A DNA stretch of 64,000 nucleotides from Hymenobacter perfusus (GCF_003944765.1 NZ_RWIU01000004.1:434001-498000), one strand, 5' to 3'; shown: positions 42,856-51,720, numbered from the stretch's first letter. Program-made: numbers and translations. The notes: a model not told the origin generated them from the letters alone.

Positions 42856-43692
42856 ATGGATTACGTTGAACTGCGCGTACAGGCTCCCCGCGAGCTGAGC
42901 GACATACTGGTGGCCGAGCTGGCCGAAGTCGGCTACAATACCTTCGAAGACAACGACGAAGGCTTCTGCGCCTACATTGATGAGGACCAGTTCTCAGCCG
43001 ATAGCGTAGCCGAAATCATGAGCCGCTACGAGGGCCTGGGCGAGCTGGAGTTCTCGCACCGCGTGATTACCCGCCAGAACTGGAACGCCGAGTGGGAAAA
43101 GAACTTCCAGCCCCTGGTCATTGCCGATCAGGTATCGGTGCGCGCGCCTTTCCACGAGGCCCGGCCCGATCTGAAGCACGAAATCGTGATTATGCCGCGC
43201 ATGTCCTTCGGCACCGGCCACCACGATACCACGGCCCTGATGATTACCAACCAGCTCCGCATCGACCACCAGGGCAAGCGGGTATTGGATATGGGCTGCG
43301 GCACCGGTATTCTGGCCGTGATGGCCGTGCAGTTGGGCGCGAGCTACGTGCTGGCCGTGGACGTGGAGCCCTGGACCGCCGAAAACGCCGCCGATAATGC
43401 CGCCGAAAACAACGTGCAGGACCAGGTGGAGGCACGCCTTGGCGACGTAACCGCTTTGGAAGGCGAGGAGCCTTTCGACCTGATTCTGGCCAACATCAAC
43501 CGCAACGTGCTGCTGGAGGATATGGGTGCCTACGCGCAGTACCTCCGGCCCGGTGGCCCCATCCTGTTCAGCGGCTTCTACGAGGACGACCTGCCCCTCA
43601 TTCGCGAAGCTGCCGAAAAAGCCGGCTTTCTATATGAAAGTCACCTGGTGCAGAACCACTGGGTATCGGCCGTGTTCCGGCAGCCGGCCTAG
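42856..43692 (+). CDS. prmA: Ribosomal protein L11 methyltransferase
   Basis: 278 aa from the ATG at 42856 (MDYVELRVQAPRELSDILVA), the usual family start; an in-frame upstream ATG at 42775 lacks conservation. It methylates L11 using SAM. The N-terminal L11-recognition domain spans about residues 1-90. The methyltransferase domain shows MSFGTGHHDTTALM near 117, SAM motif I VLDMGCGTGILAVMA near 143, and DLILANINRNVLLEDM near 208. A good terminator follows. Confidence 0.95.
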   Translation: MDYVELRVQAPRELSDILVAELAEVGYNTFEDNDEGFCAYIDEDQFSADSVAEIMSRYEGLGELEFSHRVITRQNWNAEWEKNFQPLVIADQVSVRAPFHEARPDLKHEIVIMPRMSFGTGHHDTTALMITNQLRIDHQGKRVLDMGCGTGILAVMAVQLGASYVLAVDVEPWTAENAADNAAENNVQDQVEARLGDVTALEGEEPFDLILANINRNVLLEDMGAYAQYLRPGGPILFSGFYEDDLPLIREAAEKAGFLYESHLVQNHWVSAVFRQPA

Positions 43693-43720
43693 CGGCCTGG
43701 TCCGGATTTTGAGGCGTGCC

Positions 43721-43752
43721 GTGCAGCCTGGGCTATCTAGCCCAGGCTGCAC
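43721..43752 (+). terminator. Terminator after prmA
   Basis: GTGCAGCCTGGGCT (43721-43734) pairs perfectly with AGCCCAGGCTGCAC (43739-43752), followed by TGTTTT. Confidence 0.8.
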
Positions 43753-43900
43753 TGTTTTCGGGGCAAACCGGCTGCTACTCAGAATTGAACGAAAGCCGGG
43801 CGGAGTATGATTGTGAGGAGGCCGGTATCCAAAGACCTCGGAAAGTGCCGGCTTTTCCTGAAATTGTAGGCGAGTAATCAGGTTTCTGCGAAAGAATTAT

Positions 43901-46900
43901 ATGAAGCACTTTGCTTTTAGATGGGTTTGCGCGCTGGTGTTGGGTATGGGGCTGAGTGCGCCGGCCTGGGCCCAGCAAAAGCCCCAGGCTACCAAACCCG
44001 GTACGGCCCCGGCGGCTCCGGCTCTTCCCAAATTTGCCGGTAAGCTCAGTTCTGAGCCCGCGCAGTTTCTGGTGGATGTGCAGTCGATGATGGCGACTAC
44101 CAACAACGCGGCGGCCAAAACGGCTGGCACGCGGTTGCAGCAGGCCTGGGCTACCAATAAGCTCACGAGCGTGCAGCAGGGATACATCATTTCCCTGAGC
44201 CAGTACATGCTGGGGCGCAAGTTTCGGCCCAAGCCCCACTTCGAGCAGTTCTACACGGCCATTGCGGCCGGCGTGCTGGTGCAGAACTTCACGGAGCAGC
44301 AGATGACGGAGTTTCTGGACGTGACGGGCAAAACCCTGGAAAAGGAGCAGCCCGCCGACGCCGAGAAGTTTCTGGCCAGCGCGGCTCTGTTTCTGGACAC
44401 CAAATTTCTGCACCGCTCCCGCTATAGCTCGTTGCAGGTAGTGGGCGGCTCGTTCAGCTTTGCCTACAACAAGCAGGACATGCCCCCGATGGCCCCGCCG
44501 GCTCCTGCGCCGGCTGCGCCCACTACGCCGGTGGCTACCACATCCAAGCCCATTAACACCAAGAAAAGCAGTGGCTGGGGCAACGAGGACCCCTGGGCCA
44601 GTGCCGATGACGGCTGGGGCGGCAGCGCCAAAAAGCCGGCTGGCACTGCCGCCAAACCCGCCGACTCCGGCTGGGATGCCACGGCGCAGCCTTCCTACGA
44701 CACTTACCTGACGCCGCCTACGCGTGGGCCGGTTATTCTGCTCAAGGACGCCGACCTGTTCCTAGCTTCGCCTTCCGACTCGGTGTACATCCGCAAGACC
44801 AGCGGCGCGGTGGTGGGCACTACCAACCGGTTTGTGGGCTACGGCGGCGAGTTTGCTTGGCAGGTGAATGGCAACCCCGCCTCGGTGGCCCTCGCCAGCT
44901 ACGACTTCGATTTGGCGAAGTCGGAGTTTGTGGCCAACCCGGTCACGCTGACCTACGTGGCTGTGCTAGAAACGCCCATCAAGGGCTGGTTTGCTTACAA
45001 GAGCGTGCAGCGCAAGCCCGGTGTGAAAGACACGGCCTATCCGCGCTTCATCTCCAACACCAACGACGCCCGCGTCAAGAATATCGGCGACAACATCCGC
45101 TACTTCGGGGGGTTCTCGCTCACGGGTAACCGGGCGCTGTCGGCTTCTTTGGACGGGGCGTTGTCGCGCATCATTGTGGATGTGGACGGCAAGCCTAAGT
45201 TCCGGGCCTCATCCCGGGCCTACGTGCTCGGCGACTCGCTCATCACGGCCCAGCACGCGCAGGTGTCCATTTTTCAGGATAAGCAGGACTCGCTCACGCA
45301 CCCCGGCGTGCAGCTCAAGTACAACAAGAACAAGCAGATTCTGCAGCTGACCCGCGAGGCCGGCCTCTACAAATCGACGCCGTACTACGACTCCTACCAC
45401 CAGATGGAGGTGGCCACCGAGCTGCTGACCTGGCCCGTGCGCACGCCCTACATCGACTTCAGCATCCTGACCGCCAAAAACCAGGTGACGGCCAACTTCG
45501 AGTCGAAGGAGTTCTACACCAACACCCGTTACCAGCAGATTAAGGCCATCAACAAGCTGCACCCGCTGCAGATGGTGGTAGGCTACAGCATGGAAAACGG
45601 CAATAAGCGCCTGTTCACGGTGCAGGACGTGGCCACCTTCCGCAAGCTCAAGCCCGATAACGTCCGCTCGGCCGTGGCCGGCCTGGCCCGCGACGGGTAC
45701 GTGGCCTGGTACCCGCAGACGGAGCAGATTGTCCTGCTGCCCAAGGCCCTGCACTACGTAAATTCCTCGCGCGGCAAGAAGGACTACGACCACATTGCCA
45801 TCAAAAGCCTAGCCCCGAACGGCAAAAATGCCACGCTCGACCTGAACACCAACGACCTGATTGTGCGGGGCGTGGACCGCTTCAACTTCTCTGATGACTC
45901 CGTGACGGTGTTCGTGAAGCCCGATTCCAGCATCATCCGCATCCAGAAAAACCGGGGCGTGCAGTTCAACGGCACGGTGGTGGCCTCGGCTTTTATCTTT
46001 AAAGGCAAGGAGTTCAAGTTCGATTACGACGGCTTCTACATTGACCTGGTCAAGATTGACTCCATCATCGTGAAGGGCAAGGGCTCGAAAGGCTCGGTGA
46101 TGAAGGCCCGCAAGGACCTCGACTGGACGCTGACCAACAAGAAGAAGAACTCGGCTGGCCGCCTCTACATCAATGCGCCCAACAACAAATCGGGCCGCAA
46201 AAAGCTGGGCGCGTATCCGTCGTTCGATGCCAGCACCGGCGCGTACGTGTTCTTCGACAAGCCGGAAGTGCTGGGCGGTGCCTACGATACCACCATGTAC
46301 TTCGATATTCCGCCCTTCAAGCTGGATTCGCTCAACAACAAGAACCGGGCGGCCGTGGGCTTCAAGGGAACCTTCGTGAGTGGTGGCATTGTGCCCAACT
46401 TCAACACCAAGCTCAGCATGCAGGATGACGGCTCGCTGGGCTTCGTGTACAACGTGCCCAAGGACGGCTTCCCGCTGTATGGCGGCAAGGGCCGGCTTTT
46501 CAACAAGGTGGCCATGAACAACAACGGCTTCCAGGGTATCGGCAATATCAAGTACCTGACCGGCGACTTCCAGAGCGACCAGTTCATCTTCTATAAAGAC
46601 TCCGTGGTAACGGTGGGCAAAACGGCCACCATTCTGCCCGGTCCGCTCAACGGGACGGAGTTTGCCAAGGTGAACTTCCTGCCCGGCTACCAGATGAAAT
46701 GGGCCGTGAAGCAGGACTCCATGTACCTGACTACTCAGGACAAGGGCGAGGCGTTTAAGGTGTACGACACTACCTACGGCTTCAAGGGCACGCTCACCTA
46801 CACGCCCGGCGGCCTGCTGGGCGACGGCCGTATGGACGGTCCGCAGTCGTTTATCCGCTCCACCTCGTTCGTGTTCAAGCCCACGCGCTACACGGGCTCC

Positions 46901-49120
46901 AGGTCCACGCTCAATATCAAATCGGCGGAGGTGAACAAGCCGGCCCTCACGGCCAATAACGTGAACTTCACCTACGACCTGAAAGCGGGCAGCACCGAAT
47001 TTGCCCGCGAGTCGGACGACAGCAAATCCAGCATCGAACTGCCGTACTCGCAGTACCGCACCACGCTGTCGGGCGGGAAGTGGGATTTCAAGACGAAGCT
47101 GGTGCAGCTGCGGCTGGCCCCCGGGGCCGATTCGTCCCGCTCGTTCTTTTACAGCACCAAGCCCGAGCAGCGCGGCCTCAAGTTCCAGGCCGCTACCGGC
47201 CAGTACGACCTGAGCCGCTACCGGCTGGTAGCAGGCGGCGTGCCGCGCATTTCCTCGGCCGATGCCTGGATTATGCCTGACTCCAGCAAGGTATACATTC
47301 TGCCCAACGCCGAGATGCGCGCCTTCCAGAACGCGGGCATCGTGATGGACACGCTGCGCAAGTACCACAACCTGTACAAGGGTGAAATTCGGGTGCTCTC
47401 GCGCACGGCGTTCAGCGGCAACGCCCTCTATAACTACAAAACCACCGCCGACTCCTTCGCCATCAAGTTTGCCAACTTCCATGTCGATTCCACGGCTATG
47501 GCTATGGCCTCGGTGGGCCGCAAAGGTGGCGTGGCGAAGGGCCTGCTGAAGCGCAGCCCCGCCGGCGACGAGACGGAAACTCCGCCCTCGCCGCCCACGC
47601 TGGCCGTGGCCACCCTGGCCGCCACCGACAAGTTCAACCTCGCGCCCCGCATCGGGTATCGGGGCGGCATCACCATGAACTCCCAGAAGAAGGGTTTCAC
47701 CTTCGACGGACAGGCCAAGCTGAACTTCGTGAAGTCGGCCGCCGCTTCCGAGTGGTTTGCGGTGCAGGATACCATCGACCCCAAGGCCATCCGCATCAAG
47801 CTCAACAAGCCCAAAACCGAGGACGGCACGCCCATGCTCTCGGGCCTGTTCATGGCCGATGCCACCAACAAGATCTACCCGCTGTTTGTAGCTCCCAAGC
47901 CCGGCGTGACGGATATGAACCTGTTCGAGGTGGATGGTACGCTGCGCTACAACCCCAAGAGCCGGGTGTATGCCATTAGTCAGCACGACCCCGCCGACCC
48001 CGACGTGTACGAGGGCGCGGTGATGAGCGTGCAGGACTCTACGGGCCAGCTGAATTTCCGGGGTAAGCTCAACCTTATCAACTCCAACAAAGACTACACC
48101 CTCACCGCCGCCGGCCTGGGCACCGCCAAACCCGACAGCAACCTCTACGACCTGGATACCTTCCTGGCCTTCGATATTGTGTTGCCGGAGAAGGCCCTGG
48201 AGGCTATGGGCACCGACCTGGCCACCAACGCCAAGGGTGCACCCGAGGCCCTCACCGGCTCGCCGGCCCAGCTCTACAAAATGGGCGAGTTTGTGGGCAA
48301 CAAGGTGGTGCAGGATTATAGCACCCGCAAGGGCGGCTACGTGCCGCTCCAGAAGGTATCGGCCAAATTCCTGCATACGCTGGTACTGAGCCAGGTGAAC
48401 CTGCGCTGGAACGACAAGCGCAAGGCCTGGTACTCAGTGGGCAAAATTGGTTTGGTGAGCGTGGGCAAGAAGGACATCAACGCCCTGATTGACGGCTACA
48501 TCGAAATCAAGAAGGAAAGCACCGGCGACGCCGTGGAGCTGTACCTGGAAGCCGAGCCGCAGACGTGGTACTACCTCAAGTACTCCAACAACGTGATGCT
48601 GGCGAAGGCCCAGCACGGCTCCTTCGATGAAATCATCGGCCTCAAGGCCAAGGGCGACTACAACACGGCCACCGAGTACGGCTTCTACCTCGGCGACGAT
48701 ATGGAGGTGCAGACTTTCCTCAACCACTTCCGCAAGGACTACCTGAACGAGACGGCCAAGAAGAAGATCAACATCACCCAGCCCGAGCCCACCGGCAACT
48801 TCGATTTTGACCAGGATGCCAACAAGAAGAAAAAGAAGAAGAAGGACCCGGTAGAAGAAGCCCTGGAAGCCGACCCCAACGCCGCCCCACCCGTGGAGGA
48901 GCCCACCGGCAAAAAGAAGAAGAAAAAGGACGAACCGGTAGAAGCCGCTCCGGCTCCCGCCGCCGATGCCGCTCCCGCCGAGGACACCGGCAAAAAGAAG
49001 AAGAAAAAAGACGAAGCCGTAGAGGCCACTCCGCCCGCCGACGCGCCGACGGAAGAGCCCAAAAAGGAGTCGAAGAAGAAAAAGAAGAAAGACGCCAACG
49101 ACCCCTTCGGCGAAGAGTAA
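43901..49120 (+). CDS. Very large exported protein with lysine-rich tail, unknown
   Basis: 1739 aa. Signal peptide (VCALVLGMGLSAPAWAQ) is followed by an Ala/Pro/Lys spacer, a helical region (about 45-190) and a low-complexity stretch with SGWGNEDPWASADDGWGG near 225. From about 270 to 1620 it is a long run of beta-strand-like segments without a motif I can name; phrases such as SDDSVTVFVKPDSSII suggest a stacked-beta or propeller architecture. The last 100 residues contain five clusters of Lys (GKKKKKKDEPVEA-type units) separated by acidic Pro/Ala stretches. It may be a cell-surface or periplasmic protein conserved in Bacteroidota. It is a single-gene unit. Confidence 0.8.
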   Translation: MKHFAFRWVCALVLGMGLSAPAWAQQKPQATKPGTAPAAPALPKFAGKLSSEPAQFLVDVQSMMATTNNAAAKTAGTRLQQAWATNKLTSVQQGYIISLSQYMLGRKFRPKPHFEQFYTAIAAGVLVQNFTEQQMTEFLDVTGKTLEKEQPADAEKFLASAALFLDTKFLHRSRYSSLQVVGGSFSFAYNKQDMPPMAPPAPAPAAPTTPVATTSKPINTKKSSGWGNEDPWASADDGWGGSAKKPAGTAAKPADSGWDATAQPSYDTYLTPPTRGPVILLKDADLFLASPSDSVYIRKTSGAVVGTTNRFVGYGGEFAWQVNGNPASVALASYDFDLAKSEFVANPVTLTYVAVLETPIKGWFAYKSVQRKPGVKDTAYPRFISNTNDARVKNIGDNIRYFGGFSLTGNRALSASLDGALSRIIVDVDGKPKFRASSRAYVLGDSLITAQHAQVSIFQDKQDSLTHPGVQLKYNKNKQILQLTREAGLYKSTPYYDSYHQMEVATELLTWPVRTPYIDFSILTAKNQVTANFESKEFYTNTRYQQIKAINKLHPLQMVVGYSMENGNKRLFTVQDVATFRKLKPDNVRSAVAGLARDGYVAWYPQTEQIVLLPKALHYVNSSRGKKDYDHIAIKSLAPNGKNATLDLNTNDLIVRGVDRFNFSDDSVTVFVKPDSSIIRIQKNRGVQFNGTVVASAFIFKGKEFKFDYDGFYIDLVKIDSIIVKGKGSKGSVMKARKDLDWTLTNKKKNSAGRLYINAPNNKSGRKKLGAYPSFDASTGAYVFFDKPEVLGGAYDTTMYFDIPPFKLDSLNNKNRAAVGFKGTFVSGGIVPNFNTKLSMQDDGSLGFVYNVPKDGFPLYGGKGRLFNKVAMNNNGFQGIGNIKYLTGDFQSDQFIFYKDSVVTVGKTATILPGPLNGTEFAKVNFLPGYQMKWAVKQDSMYLTTQDKGEAFKVYDTTYGFKGTLTYTPGGLLGDGRMDGPQSFIRSTSFVFKPTRYTGSRSTLNIKSAEVNKPALTANNVNFTYDLKAGSTEFARESDDSKSSIELPYSQYRTTLSGGKWDFKTKLVQLRLAPGADSSRSFFYSTKPEQRGLKFQAATGQYDLSRYRLVAGGVPRISSADAWIMPDSSKVYILPNAEMRAFQNAGIVMDTLRKYHNLYKGEIRVLSRTAFSGNALYNYKTTADSFAIKFANFHVDSTAMAMASVGRKGGVAKGLLKRSPAGDETETPPSPPTLAVATLAATDKFNLAPRIGYRGGITMNSQKKGFTFDGQAKLNFVKSAAASEWFAVQDTIDPKAIRIKLNKPKTEDGTPMLSGLFMADATNKIYPLFVAPKPGVTDMNLFEVDGTLRYNPKSRVYAISQHDPADPDVYEGAVMSVQDSTGQLNFRGKLNLINSNKDYTLTAAGLGTAKPDSNLYDLDTFLAFDIVLPEKALEAMGTDLATNAKGAPEALTGSPAQLYKMGEFVGNKVVQDYSTRKGGYVPLQKVSAKFLHTLVLSQVNLRWNDKRKAWYSVGKIGLVSVGKKDINALIDGYIEIKKESTGDAVELYLEAEPQTWYYLKYSNNVMLAKAQHGSFDEIIGLKAKGDYNTATEYGFYLGDDMEVQTFLNHFRKDYLNETAKKKINITQPEPTGNFDFDQDANKKKKKKKDPVEEALEADPNAAPPVEEPTGKKKKKKDEPVEAAPAPAADAAPAEDTGKKKKKKDEAVEATPPADAPTEEPKKESKKKKKKDANDPFGEE

Positions 49121-49156
49121 GCAAAGCCCCGGCCGACTTTCGGCCGGGGCTTTGCT
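49121..49156 (+). terminator. Terminator after the 1739-aa protein gene
   Basis: GCAAAGCCCCGGCCG pairs perfectly with CGGCCGGGGCTTTGC around ACTTT, followed by TTTT. It begins directly after the stop codon. Confidence 0.9.
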
Positions 49157-49169
49157 TTTGTCAGGCCAG

Positions 49170-49288
49170 CCCCGAGCCGGCGGCTTTTTCAGCCGTCGGG
49201 CCGGTTGAAGCAAGCTGATGTTGGTGCGTCGTCGTTCAGGACCAGCAGCCGATAACCGGTCTGACGGCGTACCGCCGCCGGACCGGGG
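49170..49288. repeat. Palindromic element copy C (degenerate, 119 bp)
   Basis: Arms 49170-49206 and 49254-49288 pair imperfectly (CCGGCGGC, GCCGTC, CCGGTT blocks conserved). The centre GCAAGCTGATGTT...CGTCGT matches the centre of copy B in the same orientation. It lies between the large gene's terminator and plsY. Confidence 0.8.
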
Positions 49289-49368
49289 CGATGTTTCGGT
49301 TTCTGCCAACGCCCGTGCCCCGGCTCCGTATCTTTACCCCATCGACTGAACCGCTACCCTTTTCCCGC

Positions 49369-50010
49369 ATGAATCTCCCCTTAGTGCTCGGCCTGCTGGT
49401 GGCCGCTTACCTCATCGGCTCCATCCCCACGGCTTTGTGGGTGGGCCGGGCATTTTTCGGGCTGGATATCCGGGAGCATGGCTCCGGCAACTCCGGGGCC
49501 ACCAACACCTTCCGGGTGCTGGGCAAGAAGCCGGGTTCCTTCGTCATGGCCGTGGATGTGCTCAAGGGCTGGGTGGCTACCTCGTTGGCAATGGTGATGT
49601 TGAACCAGGGCGCCATCCTGCCCTCGCAGCTGCTGTACTACCAACTGGCCTGCGGGGTGCTGGCGGTGGTGGGCCACATTTACCCCATCTGGGCCGGGTT
49701 CCGGGGCGGCAAGGGCGTAGCCACCATTCTGGGCGTTATGCTGGCCATTGCCCCGGCTACCGTGGGCGTGTGCATTCTGGTGTTTATCGGGGTGTTGCTG
49801 GTGTCGCGCTACGTGTCCTTGAGCAGCATGACGGCCGGAGTAGTATTTGCACTGCTCCAGCTGCTGCCCCCGTTCCGGCCCGATAACCAGCTGCTGCTGT
49901 GGTTCGGCTTCGTGGTGGCCGGGCTGCTCATCTACACCCACCGCGCCAACATCGGCCGCCTCCGCGCTGGCACCGAAAGCCGCGTGCCCATGCCCTGGGA
50001 TAAGAAGTGA
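49369..50010 (+). CDS. plsY: Glycerol-3-phosphate acyltransferase PlsY
   Basis: 213 aa from the ATG at 49369 (MNLPLVLGLLVAAYLIGSIP), the family start; an in-frame upstream ATG at 49291 is not conserved. Integral inner-membrane enzyme that transfers acyl from acyl-phosphate to glycerol 3-phosphate, the first step of phospholipid synthesis. The motifs are GSIPTALWVGR, IREHGSGNSGATNTFRVLGK near residue 36 and GHIYPIWAGFRGGKGVAT near 102. TATCTTTA at 49329 could be the -7 element. A diverged copy of its last 29 codons lies at 50663. Confidence 0.95.
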   Translation: MNLPLVLGLLVAAYLIGSIPTALWVGRAFFGLDIREHGSGNSGATNTFRVLGKKPGSFVMAVDVLKGWVATSLAMVMLNQGAILPSQLLYYQLACGVLAVVGHIYPIWAGFRGGKGVATILGVMLAIAPATVGVCILVFIGVLLVSRYVSLSSMTAGVVFALLQLLPPFRPDNQLLLWFGFVVAGLLIYTHRANIGRLRAGTESRVPMPWDKK

Positions 50011-50040
50011 GTAGATAAATCTGAAGTACTTATTGTTTTA

Positions 50041-50232
50041 TCAATCTTCTTTGAGGTATCTGTACAGGTTGTAACCTAAGAATGCTACCAACCCTAGTCC
50101 TAATGCGGCCACTACGTAAGGCCCAATTGCCAGCGTTGTATATACCCAATCGGGGCCGCCGTGGGCATAGGCGTTATGATTGCTGCTCCACAGTAGCAGA
50201 AGCAGTAGGTGAAACGCATATGGAATAAAAAT
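50041..50232 (-). pseudogene. Start-less fragment of a small membrane protein
   Basis: The open minus-strand frame ends at a TGA (50043-50041) and reads back through YNLYRYLKED, LGLGLVAFLG, AHGGPDWVYTTLAIGPYVV and a leucine-rich stretch. The product looks like a signal sequence followed by AHGG and one transmembrane helix. There is no ATG, GTG or TTG between the upstream stop near 50235 and the hydrophobic segment. It is either a 5'-truncated remnant or uses a rare start codon (ATT). Confidence 0.4.
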
Positions 50233-50652
50233 TTAGAACGTAACAAGTTAACACTATTGAAAGTGACGAGCATTCGAAAAAGGCAGCACACCCGGCTGAC
50301 GTACTGGCCTAAATATGGAGTGCCTGTTATGTTGCTCCTGGCCATTCTTGCTGTAACCCTGCTGGTGCGGTGGGAGAAGTTTCCGGCTGAAGTGTATGTG
50401 CCCATAGTCGCCTCTCTGGCAGTGCTGTTTCTGCTCGCAGCAGCAGTCAGCTACCTGCTGCATTTCGTGTTCCTAACTGATGAAGAGGTAATAGTTAGGC
50501 GTTACGGCAAAGACTTGATGTATCCACGCGCGGCCATTAACTCCACGCACAGCGTTTTCATCAATCTATATGTGGTGGAAGTGCGCGACGGCAGAAAGTA
50601 CTACTTCTTGCCCCGGGTGTCACGCGTAGTCAAGGATTTGCTTAATTTTTAA
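50209..50652 (+). CDS. Two-helix membrane protein with PH-like C-terminal part, unknown
   Basis: 147 aa from a GTG at 50209; a later GTG at 50263 (VTSIRKRQHTRLTYWPKYG) may be the true start. Two transmembrane helices (VPVMLLLAILAVTLLV and YVPIVASLAVLFLLAAAV) are followed by a strand-rich tail, FLTDEEVIVRRYGKDL and VEVRDGRKYYFLPRVSRV. That tail resembles bacterial PH-like domains attached to membrane helices. It ends ten bases before the plsY-tail copy. Confidence 0.55.
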   Translation: MKRIWNKNLERNKLTLLKVTSIRKRQHTRLTYWPKYGVPVMLLLAILAVTLLVRWEKFPAEVYVPIVASLAVLFLLAAAVSYLLHFVFLTDEEVIVRRYGKDLMYPRAAINSTHSVFINLYVVEVRDGRKYYFLPRVSRVVKDLLNF

Positions 50653-50662
50653 AGCGGCGGCA

Positions 50663-50752
50663 GGGCTGCTCATCTACCCCCGTCGCGCCACCACTCAGCG
50701 CCTGCGCGCCGGCACTGAAAGCCGCGTGCCCATGACCTGGGATAAGAAGTAA
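50663..50752 (+). pseudogene. Duplicated 3' end of plsY
   Basis: 90 nt align without a gap to the last 90 nt of plsY (49921-50010), with about 84% nucleotide identity. The translation shares 23 of 29 residues, ending RVPMTWDKK against RVPMPWDKK in plsY. There is no start and no upstream plsY sequence, so it is a remnant. Confidence 0.85.
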
Positions 50753-50776
50753 ATGATAGTTACTAGATTCTAATTT

Positions 50777-51112
50777 ATGAAAGCAGGAATTACACTTGGC
50801 AGTTTCTTAGTAGTGATGGTGTGTAATCTGCCACCGGTACAGGCTCAGGCAAATTTAACAACATCACAGAGTCAGTCAGTGAGCAGCAGACAATATGTTC
50901 CCGATAAAGCCACCGCCATCAAAATAGCTGAAGCAGTATGGCTGCCAATTTATGGGAAGAAGATTTATAAGGAAAAGCCATTCAACGCAGTGTCAAAAGG
51001 CACTAGCTGGATTGTTGAAGGCTCTCTGCCTGAAGGCATGGAAGGTGGGGTAGTATTTATTGAAATAAACAAAGCTGACGGGCGTATTGTCCGAGTTACG
51101 CACGGTAAATAG
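50777..51112 (+). CDS. Exported NTF2-fold immunity-like protein
   Basis: 111 aa with an N-terminal signal peptide (LGSFLVVMVCNLPPVQAQ). The mature part matches the NTF2-fold immunity family: YVPDKATAIKIAEAVWLPIY near residue 40, YGKKIYKEKPFNAV, and WIVEGSLPEGMEGGVVFIEI ending in DGRIVRVTHGK. Family members protect against polymorphic toxins. No toxin gene is nearby, so it is an orphan, perhaps immunity against neighbours. It lies 25 bp after the plsY-tail copy. Confidence 0.8.
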   Translation: MKAGITLGSFLVVMVCNLPPVQAQANLTTSQSQSVSSRQYVPDKATAIKIAEAVWLPIYGKKIYKEKPFNAVSKGTSWIVEGSLPEGMEGGVVFIEINKADGRIVRVTHGK

Positions 51113-51178
51113 AAAAGTAGTGCTGACTTACTTGACACAAGTCAGCATAAAGTGATTCTCTTTCAACTTTGATTACAT

Positions 51179-51666
51179 ATGGAATTTGTTTGCGCCTGTT
51201 GTGGAAAACGCACGACTACCTGCCGGATATTGGTTTTGATAAACCAGATCATTATTTCGGTGTGCCCGAGGAGGAACGCAGTAGTCGAGTGCAGTTGACT
51301 GGCGACACATGTATCATTGACAATGAGGACTTTTTTATTCGTGGTGTTATTAAAATACCGATTACGGATGAAGAAATGTATTTTGGGATAGGTGTTTGGA
51401 TTAGCCAGAAGAAGGAAAACTTTGAGAACTACCAGCAGCATCCGGACTCAGCCGAAATTGGACCTTACTTTGGTTGGCTGTGTTCTGATATTTCGGAATT
51501 CGGGGACACGCTGTCTTTGAAAACAGAAGCTCATTTTCAAAGTGGAAATCTGCGACCCTGGATAAAGCTGCACACGAGTGATCATCCGCTGGCAGTAGCG
51601 CAACGGGAAGGCATAAGCTTGGCGCGGGCTTGGGAGATTGTACACGAATACCTCCCAAAGGACTAA
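51179..51666 (+). pseudogene. DUF2199 gene with a 1-nt frameshift near its start
   Basis: From the ATG at 51179 the frame reads MEFVCACCGK, the DUF2199 N-terminus with a zinc-type cysteine pair. The rest of the family, THDYLPDIGFDKPDHYFGVP, EEFF-like NEDFFIRGVIKIPI and DHPLAVAQREGISLARAWEI, is in the -1 frame, open to 51666. The switch falls at four A (51205-51208), where one more A would restore a single frame. A TTG at 51169 could start the second frame directly but would replace the conserved N-terminus with unrelated residues. Confidence 0.75.
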
Positions 51667-51670
51667 TCCT

Positions 51671-51720
51671 CTCCTCGACGGGCTCCGCATTCCGTCGGTT
51701 TCCGCTGACCCCAGGTTTCA
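51671..51720 (+). pseudogene. Fragment copy of the M20 dipeptidase gene
   Basis: 50 nt align without a gap to 52528-52577 of the dipeptidase gene with 47 identities (codons for LLDWLRIPSVSADPKF). Similarity stops abruptly on both sides. It follows the DUF2199 stop by four bases. Confidence 0.88.

Noticed and set aside
45809..48376. 855-codon minus-strand frame
   Set aside because: Antisense shadow of the 1739-aa gene; no motifs, no promoter or terminator of its own.
50112..50405. 97-codon minus-strand frame
   Set aside because: No start context or domain, Cys/Arg-rich composition; it overlaps the better membrane-protein frame on the plus strand.
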